A DNA stretch of 48,607 nt from an uncultured Geobacter sp. (lineage in GTDB: Bacteria > Desulfobacterota > Desulfuromonadia > Geobacterales > CAIOGM01). The stretch is from assembly GCA_903857795.1 (NCBI GenBank), contig CAIOGM010000033.1, positions 1 to 48,607 of the forward strand, read 5' to 3'. The notes below the pieces were generated by a model. It was not told where the DNA came from. It ran no database searches and saw only the letters and a program-made list of their open reading frames with translations. The position numbers and the translations under genes are program-made. Of this stretch, positions 7,968 through 16,813 are shown in pieces (position 1 is the stretch's first letter; every line of letters begins with the position of its first letter).

Positions 7968-8023
7968 GTTCGGGGTTCTGGGTTCAAGGTTCAAGGTTCA
8001 AGGTTCAAGGTTCAAGGTTATGG
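7968..8023. repeat. Heptanucleotide tandem array (GTTCAAG type)
   Basis: Eight consecutive 7-bp units, all starting GTT, begin at the base after the hydrolase stop codon: GTTCGGG, GTTCTGG, five GTTCAAG, GTTATGG. The array runs into the translation start region of truC. Confidence 0.9.
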
Positions 8024-8031
8024 GGGGTGCG

Positions 8032-8811
8032 GTGAAAATCCTCTTTCTTGACGATCATCTGGTGGCCGTCACCAAGCCTGCCGGGCTCCTGGTCCACCGG
8101 AGCGCCGTGGATCGGCGCGAGACCCTGTCGGCCCTGCAGCTGACCCGTGACCGGATCGGCCGGCGTGTCTATCCGGTGCACCGCCTGGATCGCCCCACGT
8201 CCGGTCTCCTCCTCTTTGCCCTCTCCCCGGAAGCAGCCACTCTCCTCTGCAACTCCTTTGCCAGCCGTCAGGTTGAGAAACTGTACTTGGCCGTGGTCCG
8301 GGGGAGGAGCCCCGATGACGGTCTCATCGACTATCCCCTGGTGGAGGAGCAGGACCGGATGACCGACCGACGCGCCAGGGGGGACAAGGGAGCACAGGAG
8401 GCGATCACCTCGTTTCGAAGAGTCGCCACGACGGAACTCCCCTACCCTTCCGGTTCCCACCCGACCAGCCGCTACTCACTGGTGGAGGTCCGCCCCCTGA
8501 CCGGGCGCAAACACCAGATCCGCCGCCACTTCAAGCACCTGAGCCATCCCGTCATCGGCGACACGACCCACGGTGACGGCGCCCACAACCGCCGCTTCCG
8601 GGAGGAGTTCGCCAGCTCGCGGCTCCTTCTGCACGCCCTGGCGCTGACCGTCCCGCACCCGGCAACGGGAGAAAGGCTGACGATAACCGCGCCGCTGGAC
8701 GAGACGTTTTCCCGCCTCCTCGACCTGTTGGGGTGGCAGGAGGAGACGTACGGGATTATCACCCCATCTCCGGCGGCTTCTCCCCATTCAGCTCCAGGGC
8801 TGGAAGTGTGA
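8032..8811 (+). CDS. truC: tRNA pseudouridine synthase C
   Basis: 259 residues of the RluA family without an S4 domain. It follows E. coli TruC closely: 'VAVTKPAGLLVHRS', the signature 'HRLDRPTSGLLL' (about 50-61) with catalytic Asp53, 'DYPLVEEQDR' and 'TGRKHQIRRH'. TruC makes pseudouridine-65 in tRNA. The GTG at 8032 is preferred because a GGGGGG run stands 6 nt upstream and the protein then begins 'MKILFLDDHLVAVTKP'. The alternative ATG at 8020 lies inside the end of the heptamer array. The last 53 bp overlap the 3' end of the convergent histidine kinase gene. Confidence 0.9.
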   Translation: MKILFLDDHLVAVTKPAGLLVHRSAVDRRETLSALQLTRDRIGRRVYPVHRLDRPTSGLLLFALSPEAATLLCNSFASRQVEKLYLAVVRGRSPDDGLIDYPLVEEQDRMTDRRARGDKGAQEAITSFRRVATTELPYPSGSHPTSRYSLVEVRPLTGRKHQIRRHFKHLSHPVIGDTTHGDGAHNRRFREEFASSRLLLHALALTVPHPATGERLTITAPLDETFSRLLDLLGWQEETYGIITPSPAASPHSAPGLEV

Positions 8812-10462
8812 CATAGAATGTGCTCCCCTTCCCCGGCGCCGACTCCAGATCGATTGTCCCGCCATGTTTCTCCACGATGGAGTGACAAATCGCCAGACCC
8901 AGGCCGCTCCCCTGTTCCTTGGTGGTGACGTAGGGATCGAAGATCCGCTGCTGCTCCGACTCGTGAATCCCGATCCCCGTATCGACCACGGAGATCCTGA
9001 CGAACGGTTTACCTGTGGGAGAGCTGAAGTTTTCCGCCCGGATGGTGATCGTCCCACCATGGGGCATCGCCTGAACCGCGTTGATCACCAGGTTATGAAA
9101 CAGCTGACCCAACTGCCCTTCATCGGCCATCACCGGAAGGAGATTATCCGCCAGGAGGAATTCGCACGGCAGAGATGAGCCGTGAGTCGCAAATCCTGCA
9201 GCTTCCCTCAATACCCCTTTCAGTTCGGTGATCCTCTTGACCGGCTCTCCTCCTCGGGCAAAGGTGAGGAGCTGCCGGGTGAGCCCCTTGGCGCGGGTGG
9301 CAGCTTTTTCGGCATCCGCCAGCCGCTCCATCAGCAGCTCCGTGTAATGTCTCTGCATACGGGCCAGGGAGATATTACCGGTGATAGCCATGAGAATGTT
9401 GTTGAAATCATGGGCGATCCCTCCTGCCAATACGGCCAGCGATTCCAGCTTCAGGCTCTTCAGCTGCTCGTCCCGGGCCCGACGAAGTTCGGTGACATCC
9501 TCCACCGTCCCCACATACCCGGTGATCACTCTATCCGGGCCCGTTATGGGAGTGGCCAGAACCCGGACCCAGACGGTTTTTCCCTGCGGAGTCAGGTAGC
9601 GACTCTCCAGCTCCATTCTCCGCCCCGTCGACGCGGCTTCATTCCAGGCGATGACCGTCTTTTCCTGCTCATCAGGATGGATGGCCCTGCACCATCCCTG
9701 CCCCAGGCTCTCCTGGGCCGACAGTCCCGAGATCTCCTCCCAACGCCGGTTACTGTACGTGTTGTTCCCGTGACAGTCGGCCTTGAAGATCCCCATGGGG
9801 GAGGAGTCGCAGAGGGTGCGGAACTGCTCCTCGCTGGACCGCAGCTGCTCCTCCACCAGCCTCCTGGACGTGACATCCTCGAACAGGACCCCCACACAGG
9901 AACCGGGAAGTGGAAAGACCTTGAATGTGTAAAACCTCAGACCGAAACGCTGGTCTTCGTAGCCGAAGGCCCCCACCTCGAATCCTTCCCCGCTCCGGAC
10001 GACCTCGGCAAAACGCCGGGGGATACCATCCTTTCTTAATCGGGGGAAGAGCTCGTCAATGGAGCGGCCGATAATCTCTTCGATGGGAAGACCAATATTC
10101 CTTGCCGATGCGGGGTTGGCGGTGACCAGGCGAAGAGAGCGGTCATCGGCAGGGTCATCCAGGTGGTAGACGTATAACCCCGCCTGCATCCGGTCGACGA
10201 TGTCGTGGGAGCGGCGGAGTTCCAACTCGAACCGCCTCTGATGAGTAGAATAACGGCTGATGAGCTGATAGAGGAGCGCCGACGTGCAGAGGATGAACAG
10301 CAGCCCCTTGGCAATGGCCAGCTGCGTCAGCGTTTTCGGATCACTGATCAGGCTGCCCAACAGGCTGTCTGAACCGTAGATCCAGACGCTGCTGAAGAGC
10401 GCATAGATTACGACGATCCTGACCACCGCCCGCCGGTCGTAGCCACTCTGCTCCCGATTCAC
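8759..10462 (-). CDS. PAS-domain sensor histidine kinase, membrane-bound
   Basis: 567 residues. Two transmembrane helices (about 12-34 and 47-69) are separated by a very short loop. Two PAS domains follow (about 88-200 and 212-328, the second with a PAC-like 'YVGTVEDVTELRRAR'). The phosphoacceptor is His351 in 'GGIAHDFNN', the NtrB/FixL-like class. The C-terminal ATPase domain shows N-box 'NLVINAVQAMP', G1 'DTGIGI' and G2 'GSGLGLAI'. No receiver is attached and no partner regulator is adjacent. The start is GTG at 10462 behind GAGGAGC. It lies 27 bp after hisC on the same strand and is probably co-transcribed. Its 3' end overlaps truC. Confidence 0.9.
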   Translation of the reverse strand: MNREQSGYDRRAVVRIVVIYALFSSVWIYGSDSLLGSLISDPKTLTQLAIAKGLLFILCTSALLYQLISRYSTHQRRFELELRRSHDIVDRMQAGLYVYHLDDPADDRSLRLVTANPASARNIGLPIEEIIGRSIDELFPRLRKDGIPRRFAEVVRSGEGFEVGAFGYEDQRFGLRFYTFKVFPLPGSCVGVLFEDVTSRRLVEEQLRSSEEQFRTLCDSSPMGIFKADCHGNNTYSNRRWEEISGLSAQESLGQGWCRAIHPDEQEKTVIAWNEAASTGRRMELESRYLTPQGKTVWVRVLATPITGPDRVITGYVGTVEDVTELRRARDEQLKSLKLESLAVLAGGIAHDFNNILMAITGNISLARMQRHYTELLMERLADAEKAATRAKGLTRQLLTFARGGEPVKRITELKGVLREAAGFATHGSSLPCEFLLADNLLPVMADEGQLGQLFHNLVINAVQAMPHGGTITIRAENFSSPTGKPFVRISVVDTGIGIHESEQQRIFDPYVTTKEQGSGLGLAICHSIVEKHGGTIDLESAPGKGSTFYVTLPALELNGEKPPEMG

Positions 10463-10489
10463 GTAAGCTCCTCACAAATCATGACAGGG

Positions 10490-11530
10490 TTAGCCGATCT
10501 CGCGCAACGCCGTGAGGGTCGCCTCCATCTCCAGGCGGCTGCCGATGGAGATCCGGAGTCCATGGGAGAGGAGTGGATCGGTGAAGTACCGGACGAGGAT
10601 CTTCCGACCGAAGAGCCCCTCATAGATCCGGCCGCCGTCGCGGTCCGGCGGCGAGACGAAGACGAAATTCGCCTCCGACGGGATGGTCTGGTACCCCATG
10701 GCCCGCAGTTCGGTAGAGAACCACTCCCGCGTCTCCCTGATCTTCCGCACACACTCCCGGAAGTACTCCTGATCGTGGAGGGCTGCCACAGCGGCGACCT
10801 GGGCCAGCCGGTCAAGGTGGTAGTGATCGCGGATCTTGTCCAGGGCGGCGATCACCTGAGGCCGGGCGATGGCCAGCCCCAGGCGCATCCCCGCCAGAGA
10901 GTAGCTCTTTGAGAGGGTCCGGGTCACCACCAGATTCTCATGGGAGCGGACCAGGTCGAGGGCAGTGCCGTCGGCAAAGTCGGCATAGGCCTCGTCAACC
11001 ACCAGCATCCCGTCGCACCGCGTTGCCAACTCTCCGATGAAGGGGAGTGGAAAGGAGAACCCCAGCGGCGCATTGGGGGTGGTGAGGAAGAAGAGCTTTC
11101 CCGTGTACCGCTCCGGCAGACCGTCGATCCGGAAATCAGGGGTGAGACCAAAGGTCCGGATCCGGGCCCCCTGGATCTCCGCCAGGGTGGCGTAATAGGA
11201 GTAGGAGGGGTGGATGTAGGCGATCTCCTCCCCCTCCCCGGCAAAGGCCCGGATGAGATTATTCAACAGCTCGTCGGAACCGTTGGCCATGATGATCCAG
11301 TCGGGATCAAAGCCATAGAGACGGCCGGCCTCCTCCCTCGCCAGCCTGCTGGACGGGTCCGGATACCGGCGCAGGGATTCTCCGGCTTCCGCCCGGATCG
11401 CCTCGATGACGGCGGGTGACGGCGGATAGGGGTTCTCATTGGTGTTCAGCTTGATGTAATCGGGCTCCTTGGGCTGAAACCCGGGGATATACCCTTTCAT
11501 CCCGGCGATGTTGCTGCGCAGGGGAATCAT
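10490..11530 (-). CDS. hisC: Histidinol-phosphate aminotransferase
   Basis: 346 residues; fold type I PLP-dependent transaminase catalysing the imidazole-acetol-phosphate/histidinol-phosphate step of histidine synthesis. Visible features are '[13 protein letters not shown]' near the N-terminus, 'NGSDELL', 'DEAYADFA' and the PLP lysine in '[16 protein letters not shown]' (about residue 207). A good AGGAGG precedes the ATG. The rest of the his operon is not nearby, so hisC is isolated here, with its own promoter and a sensor kinase downstream. Confidence 0.93.
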   Translation of the reverse strand: MIPLRSNIAGMKGYIPGFQPKEPDYIKLNTNENPYPPSPAVIEAIRAEAGESLRRYPDPSSRLAREEAGRLYGFDPDWIIMANGSDELLNNLIRAFAGEGEEIAYIHPSYSYYATLAEIQGARIRTFGLTPDFRIDGLPERYTGKLFFLTTPNAPLGFSFPLPFIGELATRCDGMLVVDEAYADFADGTALDLVRSHENLVVTRTLSKSYSLAGMRLGLAIARPQVIAALDKIRDHYHLDRLAQVAAVAALHDQEYFRECVRKIRETREWFSTELRAMGYQTIPSEANFVFVSPPDRDGGRIYEGLFGRKILVRYFTDPLLSHGLRISIGSRLEMEATLTALREIG

Positions 11531-11571
11531 GCAGCCTCCTGTACGATGAAAAATCTTTCTTAACGTGGTGG

Positions 11572-11600
11572 ATTATACATACCGTCAACCGTCTTGTCCC
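11572..11600 (-). promoter_or_regulatory. Promoter for hisC
   Basis: On the minus strand GGGACA (11595-11600), 17-bp spacer, perfect TATAAT (11572-11577), 41 bp before the hisC start. Confidence 0.6.
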
Positions 11601-11695
11601 GTAGAAATTGCTGCCGAAATTAGTAGAGTCCGGCCGAAAGTTGAGTACCCGATCCTCCCCGAGGGCAACCCCCAGACCGGTGTTGAAGTAGCACC

Positions 11696-11740
11696 ACAGA
11701 GAAGGGGACACACCCACGGCGTGTCCCCTTCTCTGTTTTT
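11696..11740 (+). terminator. Perfect 16-bp hairpin with T-tract on the plus strand
   Basis: ACAGAGAAGGGGACAC (11696-11711) pairs perfectly with GTGTCCCCTTCTCTGT (11721-11736) around a 9-nt loop. A run of five T on the plus strand overlaps the end of the stem. It lies just after argG (minus strand) and may end argG transcription, but the U-run points the other way, where no gene is visible. Confidence 0.75.
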
Positions 11741-11763
11741 GGACTACACAGGGGAGATTATAG

Positions 11764-12978
11764 CTACTTCTGTCCCTTCATGAGCGACTGAATCCTCAGC
11801 CTCAGGGAGTTGATCTTGATGAACCCTTCGGCGTCGGCCTGGTTGTAGACCTGATCCTTCTCGAAGGTGGCGAAGTCCAGGTTGAAGAGGGAGTCGGTCT
11901 CGGACTTGCGCCCCACGGTGCGGCAATGCCCCTTGTAGAGCTTCAGCCGCGCCACACCGTTCACCGTCTGCTGAGAGTCGTCGATGAGAGTCTGAAGCAT
12001 CCTCCGCTCCGGCGAGAACCAGTAGCCGGCATAGACGATCCAGGCGTACTGGGGGATGAGAGAATCACGAATCCGCATCACCTCCCGGTCCATGGTGATC
12101 TGCTCCACCGCGCTGTGGGCTTCCCGGAGGATGGTGCCGCCGGGAGTCTCATAAACACCACGGGATTTCATCCCCACGGAGCGGTTCTCCAGCAGGTCCA
12201 CCCGGCCGATACCGTGCGTGCCGCCAAGAGTATTCAGGTGAGCCAGGAGCTCGGCGGGGGTCATCCGGACCCCGTCCACCGCCACGGCATTCCCCTTCTC
12301 GAACTCGATCTCCACGAACTGGGCCTTGTTGGGAGCCTTTTCCGGAGAGTTGGTGAGGACGTACATATCCTCGGGGGGCTCGGCCCAGGTGTCCTCCAGG
12401 ATTCCCCCTTCGAAGGAGATATGGAGGAGGTTTCTGTCGCTGGACCAGGGGCGCTTCTTGGTGATGGGAATCGGAATATCATTCTTCTTGGCGTAGGCAA
12501 TAAGTGCCTGACGACTGTTCAGCTTCCACTCCCGCCAGGGGGCGATGACCGTGATAGCCGGGTCAAAATGATAATAACCCAATTCGAAGCGGACCTGGTC
12601 GTTTCCCTTCCCCGTGGCGCCGTGAGAGACGGCATCGGCCCCCTCCAGCGCTGCGATCTCCATCTGCCTTTTAGCGATGAGCGGCCGGGCGATGGAGGTC
12701 CCCAGGAGGTAGTGCCCCTCGTAGATGGCGTTGGCCCGGAACATGGGGTAGACGAAGTCGCGGACGAACTCTTCCTTCAGATCGTCGATGTAGACCTTGT
12801 CCGCGCCGGTGGCGATCGCCTTCTCCCGGACCGGATCCAGTTCGTCCCCTTGCCCCAGGTCGGCGGAGAAGGCGATCATCTCGCAGCCGTACTCGTTCTT
12901 CAGCCACTTGAGGATGATGGAGGTGTCGAGCCCGCCGGAATAGGCGAGGACGATCTTCTTGACTTCTTTTTTGGCCAT
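11764..12978 (-). CDS. argG: Argininosuccinate synthase
   Basis: 404 residues, normal family length. The ATP pyrophosphatase loop 'AYSGGLDTS' lies near the N-terminus, and '[14 protein letters not shown]', '[17 protein letters not shown]' and '[11 protein letters not shown]' are all classical ArgG segments. It ligates citrulline and aspartate in arginine synthesis. AAAGGAG stands before the ATG, 9 bp after the natural end of the broken hepT frame, so argG appears to be the last gene of the arg cluster, read through mntA and hepT remnants. Confidence 0.97.
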   Translation of the reverse strand: MAKKEVKKIVLAYSGGLDTSIILKWLKNEYGCEMIAFSADLGQGDELDPVREKAIATGADKVYIDDLKEEFVRDFVYPMFRANAIYEGHYLLGTSIARPLIAKRQMEIAALEGADAVSHGATGKGNDQVRFELGYYHFDPAITVIAPWREWKLNSRQALIAYAKKNDIPIPITKKRPWSSDRNLLHISFEGGILEDTWAEPPEDMYVLTNSPEKAPNKAQFVEIEFEKGNAVAVDGVRMTPAELLAHLNTLGGTHGIGRVDLLENRSVGMKSRGVYETPGGTILREAHSAVEQITMDREVMRIRDSLIPQYAWIVYAGYWFSPERRMLQTLIDDSQQTVNGVARLKLYKGHCRTVGRKSETDSLFNLDFATFEKDQVYNQADAEGFIKINSLRLRIQSLMKGQK

Positions 12979-12989
12979 CTGATTCTCCT

Positions 12990-13349
12990 TTATTGTTGAG
13001 TAGACAGAAAGTCGCAGACAATCTGAGTCAGCAACCGTTCGATTTCAGGGGCATCGTTGCGGGCAGCATCCCAGAGGGTCTCCAGGTCGACGCCGAATTA
13101 GCCGTGAATGAGCCCGTCCCTCATTCCGGCCATCTTACGCCATGGCAGTTCCGGATAGCGTTCTCGAACGTCAGGCGGAATATTTTTTGTCGCTTCACCG
13201 AGAATTTCAAAAGATCGGGTTACCGCGTAAACAGTCTTCCGATCTCCGGAAAACTCCAGGTAATTCATCTGTGCCGTAAATTGCGGGGCATCGCGTACAG
13301 ACTCGACCATATCGGCGAGATAGTCTCGAAGTTCCCGCTTTTCAGACAT
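12990..13349 (-). pseudogene. HepT-like RNase toxin, interrupted by a nonsense codon at the catalytic tyrosine
   Basis: The frame beginning at 13349 encodes 83 residues and stops with TAA at 13098-13100. The same frame then stays open for a further 35 residues ('FGVDLETLWDAARND...') to a second stop at 12990, giving the usual HepT (DUF86) length of about 118. Arg77 and His82 of the RX4HXY ribonuclease motif are present; codon 84, expected to be Tyr, is TAA. In studied MntA-HepT pairs this Tyr is the residue the antitoxin AMPylates. One base change from TAC or TAT explains it. The gene overlaps the end of mntA by 8 bp, the normal coupled arrangement. The toxin is inferred to be inactive. Confidence 0.85.
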
Positions 13350-13638
13350 ACTGGACCTCTTGAAGGATGATCCTTCCGATAAAAGGCTTGAGTCCCTTCC
13401 TGGTTACCAGATCGACTTTAGAGACTCCAAGAAGCTCTTCCAGGTAAAACTCAAGGTCCATGAATTTCATAAGCCCCACCGGCCGGTTGAACTCCACGAG
13501 GATATCCAGATCGCTGTCATCCCGCGCCTCACCCCGTGCCACCGAACCGAAGACGCCGATCTCTGCCACGCCATAGGTATCGGCCAGTTCAGGCTTGTGC
13601 TCTGCGATAATGGATTTGATCTCGGCAAGTGGTTTCAT
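13342..13638 (-). CDS. mntA: MntA-type minimal nucleotidyltransferase antitoxin
   Basis: 98 residues of the MNT family. The exact GSX10DXD active-site motif is present (Gly31-Ser32, Asp43, Asp45 in 'SDLDILVEF'). Known homologues neutralise HepT toxins by transferring AMP to the toxin's tyrosine. The start at 13638 ('[11 protein letters not shown]') is preferred over an in-frame ATG at 13671, because homologues begin here and a GGGAG lies upstream. The 3' end overlaps hepT by 8 bp. Unlike its partner, it looks intact. Confidence 0.88.
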   Translation of the reverse strand: MKPLAEIKSIIAEHKPELADTYGVAEIGVFGSVARGEARDDSDLDILVEFNRPVGLMKFMDLEFYLEELLGVSKVDLVTRKGLKPFIGRIILQEVQYV

Positions 13639-13675
13639 GGATCGGCTCCCTGTACCACAGGACCTGCTCACGGCT

Positions 13676-14665
13676 TCAGAAAATATACCTGAAACGCCTC
13701 ATCCTCATTCCCGGCAGCAACCTTATCCCCCAGAGGAACGGGGAGAGGAGTCCGCGTACCACCATCCTCAGAATACTGCTCTCCGCAATCAACCCCGCGA
13801 TGGTCCCGCCATGGCGGTAGTAGAGGACGATGAACCGTCGCCCCAGCGGGTTGTTCCGGAGATAGAGCTCCCGAAAGGCGCGCAACGCCATGACCTCTTC
13901 AGCCTCGGAATCGCCCCATGCGGCGGTGGCAATGAAGCAGGTCTGGTACTTCTTGTAGAGGAGGAGCCGCTTGAACCGGCTGGGGAAGCTCTTTTTGAGC
14001 AGCTCCCGTGCCCTCTGCAGCCACCTCTTCCCCTTCTCGTAGATCCCCTCCGAGGGATAGAACCTCTTGCCGCTCTTCTGGTCGCGCTGGGGCGCCATGA
14101 GCCGCTCCGCAGCGGCGATCATGGCCATCAGTGTCCCCTCACGGGTCGGCAACAGGAGCGCACCGTTCTGGTAGAGCTGGAGCACCTGCTCCATCCGCTC
14201 CGCGAACTGGCCATAGCTCAGCGGGGTGATTTCCTTCAGCAGCGTCGCCAGAGCCTCAACCTCGACCTTCTTCCCCAGGGCGACGATGTCCTCCCCAGCC
14301 CGGGCCAACAGACTCTCCCGCTCCGCATCGGGGACTCTTTTCAGGAGAAGCTCCAGCTTCCCCAGGCTCTCCTTCAGATTGGCCGGTGATTGCCCTGCCT
14401 CGGCCAGGATCTTGCCATAGAGCGCCCGGACGTTATCCGGCTCATACTGTAACAGCCGGACATACTGCTCGAGGGCCGTTGCCGAATTCCCCCCCGCCAG
14501 GGCCGCATCGGCCATCTTCAGCAGCAGGGTGAGCGAGAAGTCATCCACTGCATCGACCATGGTGGGGGTGCTGTAGCCATGAACGGGGCCGGCAGGACGA
14601 GCCGCGACCTGTCCTCGTCCCTGCGGTGTCTCCAGTTGTACCGGCCTGACGGGATTGATTTCCAT
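13676..14665 (-). CDS. CFI-box-CTERM domain protein with a helical/TPR-like N-terminal region
   Basis: 329 residues. An unstructured, Pro/Gln-rich start is followed by a helical region with TPR-like phrases ('ALEQYVRLLQYEPDNVRALYGKIL', 66-87). The C-terminal 90 residues carry the CFI-box: 'CFIATAAWG' from Cys243, then 'LRAFRELYLRNNPLGRRFI', 'YYRHGG' and 'LRMVVRGLLSPF'. Such domains occur at C-termini of many otherwise unrelated bacterial proteins and may direct processing or localisation; the mechanism is unknown. AGGTGACCC precedes the ATG. It sits inside the arginine gene cluster 35 bp after argF, an unexplained position. Confidence 0.8.
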   Translation of the reverse strand: MEINPVRPVQLETPQGRGQVAARPAGPVHGYSTPTMVDAVDDFSLTLLLKMADAALAGGNSATALEQYVRLLQYEPDNVRALYGKILAEAGQSPANLKESLGKLELLLKRVPDAERESLLARAGEDIVALGKKVEVEALATLLKEITPLSYGQFAERMEQVLQLYQNGALLLPTREGTLMAMIAAAERLMAPQRDQKSGKRFYPSEGIYEKGKRWLQRARELLKKSFPSRFKRLLLYKKYQTCFIATAAWGDSEAEEVMALRAFRELYLRNNPLGRRFIVLYYRHGGTIAGLIAESSILRMVVRGLLSPFLWGIRLLPGMRMRRFRYIF

Positions 14666-14699
14666 GGGTCACCTGTCGCCGATGGGCTCCTGCCCCCTG

Positions 14700-15611
14700 C
14701 TACTCCATGAGCCACGCCATGATCGCCTTCTGGATATGGAGGCGGTTCTCAGCCTCATCCCAGACCGCCGAGTGGGAGCCTTCGATGACGTCGTCGGTTA
14801 TCTCCTCACCACGGTGTGCCGGGAGACAGTGGAGGACCATGCAGTTCCCCTTGGCGCCGTCAAGCAGTCCTTCATTGACCTGAAAACCGGTAAAGGCTAT
14901 CTCCCGGATCTTCTGCTCCGCCTCCTGCCCCATGCTGGCCCAGACATCGGTGTTGATGACATCGGCGTCCCGCACCGCCTCATGGGGGTCGTCGGTGAGG
15001 GTAATCAGCGTCGTCCCCTTTGATCTTGCCCATGCCAGCACCGTGGCGTCCGGCTCGTACCCCTTGGGGCAGGCCAGGGTCAGCTCAAAACCGAAGATGG
15101 CCGCCGCCTCGATCCAGCTGTTTGCCATGTTGTTGCCGTCCCCCACCCAGGCGAACTTCAACCCTTCATACCCCCCCTTCTGCTCGATGACCGTGAAGAG
15201 ATCGGCCATGACCTGGCACGGGTGGAAGCGGTCGGTGAGGCCGTTGATAACCGGCGCCGTGCTGTAGCGGGCGAACTCCTCGATGGTCTCCTGACCATAG
15301 GTCCGGATCATCACCCCGTCACAGTAGCGGGAGATGACCCGCGCCGTGTCCCGTATCGGTTCACCCCGCCCCATCTGAGAGGTGCCCGTGGAAATGAAGA
15401 GCGGCTGGGCGCCAAGCTGGAACACCCCGACTTCAAAGGAGATGCGCGTCCTGGTGGATGCCTTCTCGAAGATCAGAGCAATACTCTTCCCCTCCAGGTG
15501 ACGGTGTGGAATCCTCTGCTTCTGCTTCGCCTTTAACTCCTTGGTGAAGACAAAAAGATCGTCCAGCTCTTCGCGGGTAAACTGGTGCAGCGCCAGAAAA
15601 TGTTTATTCAT
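14700..15611 (-). CDS. argF: Ornithine carbamoyltransferase
   Basis: 303 residues. The carbamoyl-phosphate motif 'STRTR', 'HPCQVMADL', 'VGDGNNMANSW', 'DVWASMGQE' and the ornithine loop 'HCLPAHRGEE' are all visible. It makes citrulline from ornithine. The ATG at 15611 ('MNKHFLAL') has AAAGGA at the right distance and is preferred to an in-frame ATG at 15626. It starts 11 bp after the argD stop. Confidence 0.96.
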   Translation of the reverse strand: MNKHFLALHQFTREELDDLFVFTKELKAKQKQRIPHRHLEGKSIALIFEKASTRTRISFEVGVFQLGAQPLFISTGTSQMGRGEPIRDTARVISRYCDGVMIRTYGQETIEEFARYSTAPVINGLTDRFHPCQVMADLFTVIEQKGGYEGLKFAWVGDGNNMANSWIEAAAIFGFELTLACPKGYEPDATVLAWARSKGTTLITLTDDPHEAVRDADVINTDVWASMGQEAEQKIREIAFTGFQVNEGLLDGAKGNCMVLHCLPAHRGEEITDDVIEGSHSAVWDEAENRLHIQKAIMAWLME

Positions 15612-15622
15612 GATATATCCTT

Positions 15623-16813
15623 TCAAATCTCGGACAATATCCCGTCCAGAATCCCGATCATCTCGTCCACCTCCTGCTTGCTCACGGTCAAGGCCGGGAC
15701 GAAGCGAAGCACCGTGTCGTGGGTAACGTTAAGGAGAACCCCCCGGTCGTGCCCCTTCTTGACGATATCACCGCCGGGGATGGAGAGGTTCATGCCGATC
15801 ATCAGGCCGATCCCCCTGACCTCCAGGACAAAGGGGTACTTTCTCTGCAGCGCCTCAAGCTCGCCCAGGAGATACTCCCCCATCTCCTCGGCCCGGTTGA
15901 GAAGCCCCTCCTCCAAGATGGCCCTGATCGTCGCCACCGCTGCCGCCGAAACCAGAGGATTGCCACCGAAGGTCGAGCCGTGGGTACCGGGGGTGAAGGC
16001 CGCGGCGAACTCGTCCCGGGCCAGCATGGTCCCTATGGGAGCACCGCCGGCCAGGGCCTTGGCCAGAGTCATGATGTCCGGGGTGATACCGAAATGTTCA
16101 TAGGCGAAGAGCTTTCCGGTCCGGCCCATCCCCACCTGGACCTCATCCAGGATCAGGATGAGTCCGTGCCGGTCGCAAAGTTCTCTCACCTCCTGAAGAT
16201 AGCTACGGGAGGGGATGTTTACCCCCCCCTCCCCCTGGATCGGCTCCAGCATGACGGCGCAGGTGACAGGCGAGATCGCCCGCTCCAGGGCAGCTGCGTC
16301 GTTGAAGGGAACGTGCTTGAAGCCGTGCAGCAGCGGATCGAAGAAGCGCTGAACCTTCTCCTGGCCGGTGGCGGAGACGGTGGCCATGGTCCTGCCGTGG
16401 AACGAGTCAGCCGCGGTGATGATCTCATACCGCTCAGGGCCATATTTTTCCCTGCTGTACTTTCGGGCCAGCTTGATGGCGGCCTCATTGGCCTCGGCCC
16501 CGCTGTTGCAGAAGAACGCCTTATCCGCAAAGGAGTGGGCGCAGAGGAGCTCGGCCAGCTCTATCTGGCTGGGGATTTGATAATAATTGGAGCAGTGGAT
16601 CAGCTCTGCCGCCTGTTTCTGCAAGGCAGCCACCACCTTCGGATGGCAGTGCCCCAGGTTATTCACCGCCACCCCTGCCAGGAAGTCCAGGTAACGCTTG
16701 CCATCGGCATCCCAGAGGAGCGAACCCTCACCACGCACCGGGACGATGGGGTACCGTCCGTAGGTCTTCATGATGTATTTGTCAGACTTGGCTATCCACT
16801 CTGCTGAGTTCAT
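15623..16813 (-). CDS. argD: Acetylornithine aminotransferase
   Basis: 396 residues, class III PLP aminotransferase. Visible are '[19 protein letters not shown]', 'SFHGRT', '[14 protein letters not shown]' and the PLP lysine in 'TLAKALAGG', then '[10 protein letters not shown]'. It converts N-acetylglutamate semialdehyde to N-acetylornithine. The start ATG at 16813 overlaps the argB stop as ATGA, a 4-bp translational coupling. The frame is open upstream inside argB, but that extension is a shadow of argB. Confidence 0.96.
   Translation of the reverse strand: MNSAEWIAKSDKYIMKTYGRYPIVPVRGEGSLLWDADGKRYLDFLAGVAVNNLGHCHPKVVAALQKQAAELIHCSNYYQIPSQIELAELLCAHSFADKAFFCNSGAEANEAAIKLARKYSREKYGPERYEIITAADSFHGRTMATVSATGQEKVQRFFDPLLHGFKHVPFNDAAALERAISPVTCAVMLEPIQGEGGVNIPSRSYLQEVRELCDRHGLILILDEVQVGMGRTGKLFAYEHFGITPDIMTLAKALAGGAPIGTMLARDEFAAAFTPGTHGSTFGGNPLVSAAAVATIRAILEEGLLNRAEEMGEYLLGELEALQRKYPFVLEVRGIGLMIGMNLSIPGGDIVKKGHDRGVLLNVTHDTVLRFVPALTVSKQEVDEMIGILDGILSEI

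Noticed and set aside
7066-8023. CRISPR-like array
   Set aside because: The units are contiguous 7-mers without spacers, so this is a short tandem repeat and not a CRISPR array.
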